The notes: generated by a model not told the origin, from the sequence alone. Counted from the first letter of the stretch, positions 1 to 7,694 are shown. The stretch is DNA of 11,389 nucleotides from CAUPWF01 sp964367905 (GCA_964367905.1 CAYIZP010000064.1:1-11389), one strand, 5' to 3'. A program made the numbers and translations.

Positions 1-36
1 CCTAAAAGGAGCTTGCCTGTTTCCAGGCAGCTCCTT
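1..36 (-). terminator. Rho-independent terminator after the symporter gene
   Basis: Arms AGGAGCT + GCCTG (7-13, 15-19) and CAGGC + AGCTCCT (24-35) pair over 12 bp with one bulged base (14) and a 4-base loop (20-23). Read on the minus strand, the hairpin is followed by TTTTA. It lies 6 bases past the stop codon of the symporter gene, so it ends the esterase-symporter transcript. Confidence 0.88.
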
Positions 37-41
37 CACTT

Positions 42-1382
42 TTATTTTTCTTGTTTTTGTTCTAAATCTCTTTGAATATCACCCATATATTTATCCAAGT
101 TCATTACTAATGCTAGAATAATACAAGCTGCTGCTAAAATCGCACCATTATATCCATATGCAAATCGAATTGCATTGAGCGCTGATTCTGACTGCATTTC
201 TGCCATTCCATTATATCCACCTATCGATAATATAGTTGTTCCAACTACTCCACCTAGACCAATTCCTACTTTCATACCAAATGAGGTACAGCTACTAATC
301 AATCCCTCTGAACGAATACCTGTTTTCCATTCGCCATAATCAACCACGTCTGCTGTCATTGCAAATACACAGATTAGACATGGTCCTGTACCAAATGCTC
401 TCACTGCAGTCCCCACTAGAACCAATGTCAAGTTATTACCTGCCGCTCCAACAAGGATAGAGCCAACTGCTAACAGCACACATCCTAGAATTAGAAACTT
501 TCTTTTTCCTAGTTTTGAGATGAATTTAGGTGCTACCATGTTAATTAACAATGTTGGTACGGTAGACGCAAGTGTAATCGTTGCTATTGCACCTATATTT
601 CCTAGAATGTCTTTCGCAAAATAAAATGTAACAGATCCAATTGATACCGCATAAATAAATTGAAGAATAAACATTAACGCCTGCATAAAAAAGAACTTAT
701 TTTTAACTAATGCTTTTACTGCTACCTTTAACGGTATTTTATCCTGCTTGGCTGTTTTGCCTTCATCCATTCCAACATGTTCTTTCACGCCTAGGAACGA
801 AATGATAAAAAATACTAGTGACACAATTCCATAAAGTATAGAAAGATTTTGCCATCCAAGCGTAGTCAACATAGACACCGTAACTGCATTGATAATCAAT
901 GTAACAATTGTCGTCATAACCATTCTTATGGATGTAGCTGATGCTCGATCTTGTACATTTAAGGTTAGTCTTGCTAACAAAGTATTATATGGTAGATTGT
1001 TCGCTGTATATACAATTGCACTTTGGAAGAAATATGTAATATACACATAGATCAATTTCCCATTATCTGAAAAGGACATCGGCACATTAAATAACAAAAT
1101 AATCGACAATGCCATAAATGGAGCTGACCATAATAACCACGGTCTAGCTTTTCCCCACTTCGATCTTGTATTATCTACGATAATACCCATGATGATATCT
1201 GAAAACCCATCTAGAATTCTAGCTAAGAGCATCATGGTTCCGATCGCACCTATCGCAATCCCAACTGTATCTGTATAGTATGCTGTTAGATATGTCGCTA
1301 TCAGTGTTGTTGCTACTGTAGCTCCACAATCTCCTAGCCCATAACTGACTTTTTCTCCAAATTTTAATTTGTTCGTATTCAT
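42..1382 (-). CDS. GPH-family (MelB-like) cation:glycoside symporter
   Basis: This is a 446-residue integral membrane protein of the glycoside-pentoside-hexuronide:cation symporter family, in the MFS fold. It would import a sugar or glycoside with Na+ or H+. The N-terminus has the family pattern YGLGDCG (Asp18, at the position of the sugar-binding Asp of MelB). It is followed by RILDGFSD, whose Asp58 and Asp62 match the cation-site pair of MelB, and then by the cytoplasmic loop DNTRSKWGKARPW. Alternating hydrophobic stretches fit 12 membrane segments, and the length is normal for the family. The ATG start has GGGAG nine bases upstream, inside the end of the esterase gene; only one base separates the two genes, so they are probably translationally coupled. 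The substrate cannot be read from sequence. The locus suggests an alpha-glucoside or fructoside, possibly an acylated one given the esterase. Confidence 0.9.
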   Translation of the reverse strand: MNTNKLKFGEKVSYGLGDCGATVATTLIATYLTAYYTDTVGIAIGAIGTMMLLARILDGFSDIIMGIIVDNTRSKWGKARPWLLWSAPFMALSIILLFNVPMSFSDNGKLIYVYITYFFQSAIVYTANNLPYNTLLARLTLNVQDRASATSIRMVMTTIVTLIINAVTVSMLTTLGWQNLSILYGIVSLVFFIISFLGVKEHVGMDEGKTAKQDKIPLKVAVKALVKNKFFFMQALMFILQFIYAVSIGSVTFYFAKDILGNIGAIATITLASTVPTLLINMVAPKFISKLGKRKFLILGCVLLAVGSILVGAAGNNLTLVLVGTAVRAFGTGPCLICVFAMTADVVDYGEWKTGIRSEGLISSCTSFGMKVGIGLGGVVGTTILSIGGYNGMAEMQSESALNAIRFAYGYNGAILAAACIILALVMNLDKYMGDIQRDLEQKQEK

Positions 1383-1383
1383 C

Positions 1384-2334
1384 TTAATTTTCTCCCTTAC
1401 ATTTTTCTATAAATGCTAGTAAAATTTCACGTACATTATCATCCCAGAAACATGTTCCGCCATGATCCGCACCGTCCAAACAATAAAATTCTACTTGCTT
1501 TCCTTTTTCTTTTAATGTTGTATATAAATCCACGCTTTGCTGAAATGGAACCAGTCTGTCCTTATTGCCATGAACGATTAAAACAGGTGGGATTTGTTTC
1601 TCCTCACTAATATACTGTTTGATTACCGTCGGTTCTGCCAGCTGAGGGTTTTTTACCACATCTTTTTTCCCGATCAACCAGCCTTCTGGCGAATTCTCAT
1701 CCGAGTGATTCACTTGGGAAGGATAATTCCCCATTTCTAGAATATCTGTTGGACCATAGAAATCAATAATCCCCTTAATTTTATAGTCCATTGTCTTTTG
1801 CTCCTCATTTTCAATGAGCTCAGTATTTTGTGTGATACCCGCTCCAAGCACTGTATGAGCTCCTGAAGAATCTCCAAACAACACCATATGATTGACATCG
1901 ATATGATATTCATTTGCATGTTTTTGAATATAATTGAGCGCATGTTTCAAATCATAGATCTGTGTTGGGAAATACCCCTCATTATCTGTTGAACAATACT
2001 CGACGATTACAATTACATATCCTTCTTCTGCAAACTTATATAACGTTGGTACACTATGTGAAGCCTGTTGTTTATGCCATGCGGACCCCGGTACATATAC
2101 AATGGTTGGATATTCCTTTTGGTTCATATGCGCTCCAAAATGAACATGGTCCTTGACGCAATTAGGCACTAGAATTCTTAAGTTCAATTCCACCCCATTT
2201 CTTTTGTGATACACCACTTCTTCCTTCACTTGAACATTATACTTATTTAGATTCGCTTCTACCGTCTTCATGCCAATAATCTCTTGCGTATATTTTGGGA
2301 AATCCTCATAGGTACAATTTGTTAACTCTACCAT
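1384..2334 (-). CDS. cytosolic alpha/beta-hydrolase, acetylesterase/feruloyl-esterase-like
   Basis: This 316-residue serine hydrolase has the alpha/beta fold and is related to BD-FAE and hormone-sensitive-lipase-like carboxylesterases. The nucleophile elbow is GDSSGAH with Ser156. The acid is probably Asp259 in HGNKDRLVP, and the base His291 in DGADHGG. The oxyanion-hole segment is VPGSAW (81-86), in place of the classic HGGG. There is no signal peptide or membrane segment, so it should act in the cytosol on an imported or intracellular ester. The start is an ATG preceded by GGAGGAG at a spacing of about 8 bases. It is the first gene after the promoter at 2370-2398 and is followed after one base by the symporter gene. 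That pairing suggests it removes acyl groups from the imported sugar. The ester substrate is unknown, and a peptidase or lipase role cannot be fully excluded. Confidence 0.85.
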   Translation of the reverse strand: MVELTNCTYEDFPKYTQEIIGMKTVEANLNKYNVQVKEEVVYHKRNGVELNLRILVPNCVKDHVHFGAHMNQKEYPTIVYVPGSAWHKQQASHSVPTLYKFAEEGYVIVIVEYCSTDNEGYFPTQIYDLKHALNYIQKHANEYHIDVNHMVLFGDSSGAHTVLGAGITQNTELIENEEQKTMDYKIKGIIDFYGPTDILEMGNYPSQVNHSDENSPEGWLIGKKDVVKNPQLAEPTVIKQYISEEKQIPPVLIVHGNKDRLVPFQQSVDLYTTLKEKGKQVEFYCLDGADHGGTCFWDDNVREILLAFIEKCKGEN

Positions 2335-2357
2335 CTTCTTTCTCCTCCTTCTTTTGT

Positions 2358-2370
2358 TAAACTTAGTTTA
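2358..2370. promoter_or_regulatory. 13-base inverted repeat at the esterase-symporter start site (candidate operator)
   Basis: TAAACT-T-AGTTTA is a perfect dyad (arms 2358-2363 and 2365-2370) around a central T. It abuts the -10 box of the promoter at 2370-2398 and covers the expected transcription start, the usual place for a repressor operator. Which regulator binds is unknown. LacI-family sites usually centre on CG, which is absent here. Confidence 0.45.
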
Positions 2371-2398
2371 TCATACTGTGACGAGGCCACTCCCTCAA
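2370..2398 (-). promoter_or_regulatory. Sigma-A-type promoter of the esterase-symporter operon
   Basis: On the minus strand there is a -35 box TTGAGG (2398-2393), a spacer of exactly 17 bases and a -10 box TATGAT (2375-2370). Each box is close to consensus (TTGACA and TATAAT). The predicted start lies near 2363, about 28 bases before the esterase ATG, which leaves room for its GGAGGAG site. It sits downstream of the terminator at 2453-2493, so this operon starts independently. Confidence 0.7.
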
Positions 2399-2428
2399 TT
2401 CGTATCTTGTTTTTATGTAATTTGTGAT

Positions 2429-2451
2429 ATGAAATAGATTTCTTATTTCAT
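2429..2451. promoter_or_regulatory. Inverted repeat upstream of the esterase promoter (candidate regulator site)
   Basis: ATGAAATA (2429-2436) and TATTTCAT (2444-2451) are perfect 8-base arms separated by 7 bases. The repeat begins about 30 bases upstream of the -35 box, a position typical of an activator site. The adjacent gene encodes an AraC-type regulator, which makes it the obvious candidate. AraC proteins more often use direct repeats, and an AT-rich dyad can arise by chance. Confidence 0.35.
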
Positions 2452-2452
2452 G

Positions 2453-2493
2453 AAAAAACACTGCAAAACCAAAATCTGGATTTTACAGTGTTT
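2453..2493 (-). terminator. Rho-independent terminator overlapping the end of the AraC-type gene
   Basis: The arms AAACACTG-c-AAAA-CCA (2456-2471) and TGG-a-TTTT-a-CAGTGTTT (2477-2493) pair over 15 bp with one mismatch and one bulge around a 5-base loop. On the minus strand the hairpin runs directly into a stretch of six T. The TAA stop of the regulator gene (2485-2483) lies inside the descending arm. It separates block B from the esterase-symporter operon. Confidence 0.8.
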
Positions 2494-3361
2494 CTTTCAT
2501 GTTCATTTTTCTATATTGTGATGGCGAGATACTGTGCGTTTTCTTAAACCAATTATTGAGATGATTTAAATCAGAGAATCCATGATTAATTGCAATCTGC
2601 AATAAGGATGATTGATTCTGATCCAATTCCTCTTTGGCCTTCTCCAACCTATAACGCATCAAATACTCCTTAAATGTTAATCCTGTTTGAGCTCGAAAGA
2701 ATCTGGAAAAATACTCTCTCGAAAAATAAAACTTATCTGCTAAATCTTGCTGTTTCAATTCTTCGTTATAATGCTCATTCATATACATAATAATGATTCT
2801 TATTCTCTCCATATCCTTTTGAATATTGATGGGAATAAGCTGCTTGTTTTTACTACATTTCGTATACAAAACAAGCAACAAGTCACAGCAACACTTTAAA
2901 ATTTCAATTCCTGATTCTACACTCCCCATCTTATTAAATTCATAGATTTCTCTAATGATACTTGCTATTTCATCTTCTACTTCTAAAGAGTCTATCTCAA
3001 AATATATCTCCTCATAATTCGGAATCAACTCTTCAATAAATTCTCTACTAATTTGAACCGTTACGCCTTTCGTCTCCTCATCCGAATATTCAAAGGAAAA
3101 TTCTGGGACTGCATGATGCATCTCTTTGGAATTCACGATATTCACACCACCGTTTACAACCTCACTCCTCACTCCATGATTATAAAACTCACATCCCCCA
3201 TAAAAAATGCACGTAAGCTCTAGTTCATCATGCCAGTGACTATATATAGTCGTTCTATCTTTCATATGATGTGGATAGATGGTGATTGGGAAGTATTTTT
3301 TCCTGTAATCAACCACTTCCATTCCGTTTTCCAAAAACATGTTTTGATTTGCTCTCATCAT
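2483..3361 (-). CDS. AraC-family transcriptional regulator with cupin-like sensor domain
   Basis: This is a cytosolic DNA-binding regulator of about 292 residues. The N-terminal half (roughly residues 30-130) is a cupin-like ligand-binding region, beginning around SHWHDELEL with its His/Glu cluster. The C-terminal 100 residues contain the two helix-turn-helix motifs of the AraC family. The first lies around DLADKFYFSREYFSRFF and the second around IAINHGFSDLNHLNNWFK, ending in the signature SPSQYRK. The start is uncertain. The ATG at 3361 has AAAGG 13 bases upstream, while a TTG at 3382 has AGGAG about 12 bases upstream; both spacings are long. It follows the aldo/keto reductase gene closely and is closed by a terminator overlapping its stop. 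It probably controls this block, the divergently spaced but co-oriented esterase-symporter operon downstream, or both. The effector sugar is unknown. Confidence 0.9.
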   Translation of the reverse strand: MMRANQNMFLENGMEVVDYRKKYFPITIYPHHMKDRTTIYSHWHDELELTCIFYGGCEFYNHGVRSEVVNGGVNIVNSKEMHHAVPEFSFEYSDEETKGVTVQISREFIEELIPNYEEIYFEIDSLEVEDEIASIIREIYEFNKMGSVESGIEILKCCCDLLLVLYTKCSKNKQLIPINIQKDMERIRIIIMYMNEHYNEELKQQDLADKFYFSREYFSRFFRAQTGLTFKEYLMRYRLEKAKEELDQNQSSLLQIAINHGFSDLNHLNNWFKKTHSISPSQYRKMNMKETL

Positions 3362-3398
3362 AACGATTCGTATACCTTTCAAAATAGCAAACTATCTC

Positions 3399-4319
3399 CT
3401 ATGGCAAGATATTTCCTGCTGCCATGTACAATCCATACCATTCATCACGTGTTAGTTTCACATCACAAGCAGAAACCATCTCTTCTAATCTGCTAAACTT
3501 TGTTGTACCTGCTACCACTTGCATATTTGCTGGATGACGCAAAATCCATGCCGTTGCAATTGCAGTCTTTGTTACATTGTACTTCTCAGCCAACTCTTGC
3601 ATCTTAGTGTTTAGCTCTGGATATTCCGCACTATCTATAAACACGCCCTTCCAACCTGGTATCTGGAATGGTGACCATGTTTGGATTGTGATATCATTTA
3701 CTCTACAATAATCAAGTACTTCTCCATCTCGATCCACTGCTCCATCTGTCGGCATGTTCGCTTCCAAACCAGCTGTAACCATAGTAGATGCTGGGATACT
3801 GAATTGAAGTTGATTCGCTAATAACGGCTGCTTCACATATTTTTTCAGCAATTCAATCTGCATCGGCTTATGATTCGAAACCCCAAAGTTGCGAACCTTT
3901 CCACTTGCCACCAAAATGTCAAATGCCTCTGCCACTTCCTCTGGCTCAACCAATGTATCTGGTCTATGTAATACAAGCATGTCTAGATATTCTGTTTGTA
4001 ATCTACTTAGAATTCCATCCACAGATTCTAGGATATACTCCTTCGAGAAATCAAATCTTTTTCCTGGTACAATTCCACATTTCGATTGTAAGATCATCTT
4101 CTCACGAAGAGATGATTCCTTTGCAAGAACTTCTCCAAACTGTCTCTCGCATTCTGTTCTTCCATAGATATCTGCATGCTCAAAGAAATTCAATCCTATA
4201 TCCATTGAATTTTTCACCAATGCTTCGATTTGTCCACTTTCCAAATCTAATAATCTCATACATCCTACTGCGATTGCAGGTACTGCTACTCCACTGTTTC
4301 CTAATTTAATTGTCTTCAT
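3399..4319 (-). CDS. NAD(P)H-dependent aldo/keto reductase (YdhF-like)
   Basis: This 306-residue TIM-barrel oxidoreductase of the aldo/keto reductase superfamily reduces a carbonyl with NAD(P)H in the cytosol. The catalytic tetrad is visible: Asp50 and Tyr52 in HADIYG, Lys80 in LQSKCG and His118 in LVLHRPD. The N-terminal LGNSGVAVPAIAVGCMR and the later FGVSNH are typical of the family, and overall it resembles E. coli YdhF. The reading frame extends 23 codons further upstream, but GGAGG stands 7 bases before the ATG at 4319 and the homologous region begins there, so I choose that start. It lies between the GH32 gene and the AraC-type regulator. In a sugar locus it may reduce a sugar or aldehyde product, but no substrate can be inferred from sequence. 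Confidence 0.9.
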   Translation of the reverse strand: MKTIKLGNSGVAVPAIAVGCMRLLDLESGQIEALVKNSMDIGLNFFEHADIYGRTECERQFGEVLAKESSLREKMILQSKCGIVPGKRFDFSKEYILESVDGILSRLQTEYLDMLVLHRPDTLVEPEEVAEAFDILVASGKVRNFGVSNHKPMQIELLKKYVKQPLLANQLQFSIPASTMVTAGLEANMPTDGAVDRDGEVLDYCRVNDITIQTWSPFQIPGWKGVFIDSAEYPELNTKMQELAEKYNVTKTAIATAWILRHPANMQVVAGTTKFSRLEEMVSACDVKLTRDEWYGLYMAAGNILP

Positions 4320-4363
4320 ACTCATTCCTCCATAATATAACAACTGCCCATTTCTCACTGTCT

Positions 4364-4394
4364 GGCAACTTTGGACCACAAGGGACAAATTGCC
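4364..4394. other. Imperfect hairpin in the GH32-reductase intergenic region
   Basis: GGCAA-c-TTTG (4364-4373) pairs with CAAA-TTGCC (4386-4394) over 9 bp with one bulge. Inside the loop, CC and GG can pair again across an apposed GA/GA. No T-run follows on either strand. It sits directly beside the hairpin at 4395-4419. It may be an RNA processing or stability element between the genes, or chance. Confidence 0.3.
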
Positions 4395-4419
4395 GTGTGA
4401 AAAATCTATTTTTTCACAC
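4395..4419. other. Perfect 10-bp hairpin at the GH32 stop codon
   Basis: GTGTGAAAAA (4395-4404) and TTTTTCACAC (4410-4419) form a perfect stem with a 5-base loop that contains most of the TAG stop codon of the GH32 gene. The U-rich part is inside the stem and no free U-tract follows on the minus strand. It is therefore a weak terminator at best; partial attenuation or 3'-end protection of the upstream mRNA is possible. Confidence 0.45.
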
Positions 4420-5932
4420 TATCTCTTTCTAAATCATATTTTACTACACTCAACTCCACTTTTCCATCACAAGAAAAAGAAATCTGTTCCGCCTCTTCTT
4501 CTGTCAAAACTAAAGTGGTAATCGCATGTTCTCCCTGGTTAATAAAAATCTCTGCACTATATTTATCCAATATCACTCGAACTCTCAACTCATGCTGGGA
4601 GGGCTTGATCTCGCACTTTCTCTCATGCAAAATCGCTCGTCTAGATCCTGAGTGAGTTCTATCTACACTCACAAGGTTCTCAGATGGCAGATAAGAAAAC
4701 TCTGTATAGGATTTCTCATCTTGTGCAAAATACATGGAGAATTTCTCATATCCACTCTCACAATCCCAAGGTTTGATAACCATCTCTAGGTCGATGATTC
4801 TTCCAGATATCCCTTCTAGTTTTATGTGATCTGCATTGTCTAACTTGACAGCTTCATGTTGGATTTTATTTACTCGATACTCCTCTAGCTCACGGATTGG
4901 ATATTGAATCAATCTACCATCTTTTACTGATAATTCTCTTGGAATTGTCATCTGTCCAATCCAGTCCACTTCCCCAAATTGCAGTTGATAGGTGTCCCAG
5001 TTTTGCATCCATCCAATCATGATTCTTCTGCCGTCTGCCGACATAGTTGTCTGCGGTGCATAGAAATCTATTCCATAATCAATGGAATGCTGGGTCGTTT
5101 CTTGCAATTGCTTTGTACTCTCATCTAACTGCCCGATAAAACAGATGGTTCCATTTCCTCCAATGAATTCGTGCCCCTGAGGCAACATATCCATCGGACT
5201 TACAATCAGGATATGGTTCCCATCCAGTTCAAAGAAATCAGGACACTCCCACATCGTTCCATAACGGTTACGATTCTTCAAAAGTATACTTTCATATCTC
5301 CACTCGATTCCGTCTGTACTGCTATATAAGAGGATTTGTCCATCCTCGTCATCCGCCCGATTTGCGATTACACAATAGTAGATTCCTTCTTCGCTCTTCC
5401 AAATCTTCGGATCACGAAAGTCTCTCTTATAACTTCCTTCTGGTATCATATCACTTGATATGACAGGATTCCCTTCATACTTCTCATAGTCAATCCCATC
5501 TCCGATGGCGATACATTGCACCTGTGCATTGGATTTCACTCCATCCACTATGCTACTTCTATCAACTCCTGTATAGAGTAACAGATGTCGCCCATCCTCT
5601 AATTCAATCGCACTTCCAGAGAAACAACCATCCACATCATAAGATTTATCTGGAGCAAGTGCTACTGGCAAATATCTCCACGTCAATAAATCCTTGCTTA
5701 CCGCATGCCCCCAATGCATTGGCCCCCATTTTGATTCGTATGGGTAGTACTGGTAGAACATATGATATTCCCCATTGTAAAAGCAAAATCCATTTGGATC
5801 ATTCATCCACCCCACACGAGTGGCTAGATGAAACTTCGGCTTTTGATTCTCCACTGCCTTTTCATTTTTCTCTTCAAACAAACGAGCTTTGTTTAAAAGC
5901 TCGCTGTTCTCTCTGTTTACATTATCTATCAC
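4406..5932 (-). CDS. scrB: GH32 sucrose-6-phosphate hydrolase / invertase
   Basis: This intracellular glycoside hydrolase family 32 enzyme of about 508 residues cleaves beta-fructofuranosides such as sucrose or sucrose 6-phosphate. All three family motifs are present: WMNDPNG with the nucleophile Asp45, FRDP (172-175, transition-state Asp), and ECPDFF with the acid/base Glu229. A five-bladed propeller precedes a C-terminal beta-sandwich of about 150 residues, ending near VKYDLERDS. There is no signal peptide. The frame begins at a TTG (5941), but only one base separates it from AAAGG. The GTG at 5932 is about 10 bases from that site and is preferred. The gene starts 30 bases after the alpha-glucosidase stop. 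No PTS gene is visible here, so the physiological substrate may be free sucrose or a fructosyl oligosaccharide rather than the 6-phosphate. Confidence 0.93.
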   Translation of the reverse strand: MIDNVNRENSELLNKARLFEEKNEKAVENQKPKFHLATRVGWMNDPNGFCFYNGEYHMFYQYYPYESKWGPMHWGHAVSKDLLTWRYLPVALAPDKSYDVDGCFSGSAIELEDGRHLLLYTGVDRSSIVDGVKSNAQVQCIAIGDGIDYEKYEGNPVISSDMIPEGSYKRDFRDPKIWKSEEGIYYCVIANRADDEDGQILLYSSTDGIEWRYESILLKNRNRYGTMWECPDFFELDGNHILIVSPMDMLPQGHEFIGGNGTICFIGQLDESTKQLQETTQHSIDYGIDFYAPQTTMSADGRRIMIGWMQNWDTYQLQFGEVDWIGQMTIPRELSVKDGRLIQYPIRELEEYRVNKIQHEAVKLDNADHIKLEGISGRIIDLEMVIKPWDCESGYEKFSMYFAQDEKSYTEFSYLPSENLVSVDRTHSGSRRAILHERKCEIKPSQHELRVRVILDKYSAEIFINQGEHAITTLVLTEEEAEQISFSCDGKVELSVVKYDLERDSVKK

Positions 5933-5962
5933 AATAATCAAACCTTTCTATATTCACTCTAT

Positions 5963-7594
5963 CTATTCACAAAACACCTTTGCTTCATATGGACGTAATG
6001 TGAGGTGATTTTCGTTCCGAATACAATCCGAATAGTTCGTAATTAATACGGTATTTCCACCCTCAAACTCACTCGGTAGTTCATAATCAATCTCCGTATC
6101 TGTGAAATTACAAACACACCATAGTTTTTTTCCATCTAATTCTCTACTATAGAGGTAGACCTGTGCATTCTCTTCATCGTATAATTTATACACACCGTAC
6201 ACCATAATATCATTGCTATGACGAAGCTCTACTAAGCGCTTATAGTAATGAAATACGGAATCCAAATCATCGATTTGTGACATTGCATTGATTGTTTCAT
6301 AATTCGGATTCACCTCAATCCATGGCTCTGACTTCGAAAACCCTGCATACTCACTTCCATCCCATTGCATAGGGAATCTAGCATTATCTCTACCGATGGC
6401 ATTCACAAATCCCAACATTTCCTCCTCTTTCAGAACTCCTGTCTCCACATAATCGCGGTAGGCATTCTTAATCTCGATATCTTGGAAGATAGAGAAATCT
6501 TTACAGATACGATTTGTCATCCCAAGTTCTTCCCCTTGATAAATATACGGTGTTCCCTTCATAAAATGCATGCATGTAGCCAGCATTTTTGCTGAGATTT
6601 CACGATATGCCTCGTTATCATTCCCAAACCGTGAAACACAACGCGGTTGATCATGGTTGGACAGATATAAACTATTCCATGCCTTTCCCTCTAATCCCAC
6701 CTGCCACTTTGTCATAACTTTTTTGAATTCCACAAGATCTACTTTACCATCACTCCACTTGCCATACACTGTTTGCCCAATGTCAACATGCTCAAATGTA
6801 AACACCATGTTCAACTCTGTATCATCGTAGTTTGCATAGTGAATCGCATCTTCCACCTTAGCTCCCGCGCCCTCGCCAACAGTCAACCAATCATATTTTG
6901 ATATCACTTCCTGATTCATCTCTTGTAGGAATTCGTGAACACGAGGCCCATTTTGAACATAAGGTCCAAAATTTCCATATGGTGTGTTTGGAACCAGTTC
7001 TCCGTCTGGATAAGATTGTACCTTTGAAATCATAGTGATTACATCCATACGGAATCCATCAATCCCAATATCCCCCCACCACTTCATCATATCGTATACT
7101 TCTTGTCGAAGTGTTTCATTCTCCCAATTAAGATCTGGCTGTTTCTTTGAAAACATATGCAAATAATACATCTGCGTACTTTCATCGTATTGCCATGCCG
7201 ATCCACCGAAGCAAGATTGCCAGTTGTTTGGTTCTCTTCCATCTCGTGGTTCCTTCCATATATAATAATCTCTATATGGATTCTCTTTGCTCTTCTTACT
7301 CTCCACAAACCAAGCATGCTCATCCGAGCTGTGATTTACCACCAAATCCATGACTATCTTGATTCCACACGCATGAGCTTCCTCTAGCAAAAGTTTAAAC
7401 TCCTCTAACGTGCCAAACTCACTCATAATTGCACGGTAATCACTGATATCATATCCATTATCATCATTTGGTGATTGATAGATTGGAGATAACCAGATAA
7501 CATCAATCCCTAATTTTTCCAAATACCATAGCTTTTGGCGTATTCCACCAAGGTCACCAACTCCATCTCCATTGCTATCGCAAAAACTTCTTGG
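5963..7594 (-). CDS. GH13_31 alpha-glucosidase, oligo-1,6-glucosidase type (5' end missing in gap)
   Basis: This cytosolic retaining alpha-glucosidase of GH13 subfamily 31 releases glucose from the non-reducing ends of short alpha-glucosides. The frame stays open to the edge of the N-run, giving 543 visible residues that begin PRSF. Family enzymes have about 15-20 residues before this, so the start codon is in the gap; the internal TTG at 7522 is not the start. Visible motifs, in partial-protein numbering, are the calcium loop DSNGDGVGDL (6-15), DLVVNHSS (region I), GFRMDVI with the nucleophile Asp184, VGEGAG with the acid/base Glu241, and LSNHDQ with Asp315. Val after the nucleophile is characteristic of alpha-1,6-specific members (isomaltase, dextran glucosidase), whereas maltases usually have Ala or Thr. 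The Gly-Ala after Glu241 is less usual. It is followed by the GH32 gene in the same operon. Confidence 0.92.
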   Translation of the reverse strand, partial: PRSFCDSNGDGVGDLGGIRQKLWYLEKLGIDVIWLSPIYQSPNDDNGYDISDYRAIMSEFGTLEEFKLLLEEAHACGIKIVMDLVVNHSSDEHAWFVESKKSKENPYRDYYIWKEPRDGREPNNWQSCFGGSAWQYDESTQMYYLHMFSKKQPDLNWENETLRQEVYDMMKWWGDIGIDGFRMDVITMISKVQSYPDGELVPNTPYGNFGPYVQNGPRVHEFLQEMNQEVISKYDWLTVGEGAGAKVEDAIHYANYDDTELNMVFTFEHVDIGQTVYGKWSDGKVDLVEFKKVMTKWQVGLEGKAWNSLYLSNHDQPRCVSRFGNDNEAYREISAKMLATCMHFMKGTPYIYQGEELGMTNRICKDFSIFQDIEIKNAYRDYVETGVLKEEEMLGFVNAIGRDNARFPMQWDGSEYAGFSKSEPWIEVNPNYETINAMSQIDDLDSVFHYYKRLVELRHSNDIMVYGVYKLYDEENAQVYLYSRELDGKKLWCVCNFTDTEIDYELPSEFEGGNTVLITNYSDCIRNENHLTLRPYEAKVFCE

Positions 7595-7694
7595 NNNNNN
7601 NNNNNNNNNNNNNNNNNNNNNNNNNNNNNNNNNNNNNNNNNNNNNNNNNNNNNNNNNNNNNNNNNNNNNNNNNNNNNNNNNNNNNNNNNNNNNN
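7595..7694. other. Assembly gap of 100 Ns
   Basis: Exactly 100 undetermined bases, the conventional placeholder for a gap of unknown length. It replaces the first 15-20 codons and ribosome binding site of the alpha-glucosidase gene, as well as the space after the LacI-type gene, whose TAA stop begins at the very first known base. Any promoter, operator or extra gene between the two blocks is hidden here. Confidence 0.97.

Noticed and set aside
3905..4309. Plus-strand open frame of 134 codons opposite the aldo/keto reductase gene
   Set aside because: No recognisable domain and no ribosome binding site; the opposite strand encodes a complete reductase with its catalytic tetrad.
4319..4345. Extended -10-like TGTTATATT just before the reductase gene on the minus strand
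   Set aside because: The transcript would start inside the GGAGG ribosome binding site, and the best -35 (CAGACA) is 19 bases away. It is unlikely to be a functional promoter for this gene.
6233..6242. Palindrome TAAGCGCTTA, resembling a LacI/CcpA-type operator core
   Set aside because: It lies inside the alpha-glucosidase coding region near its 3' end, the flanks match a cre site poorly, and a 10-base palindrome is expected by chance at this scale.
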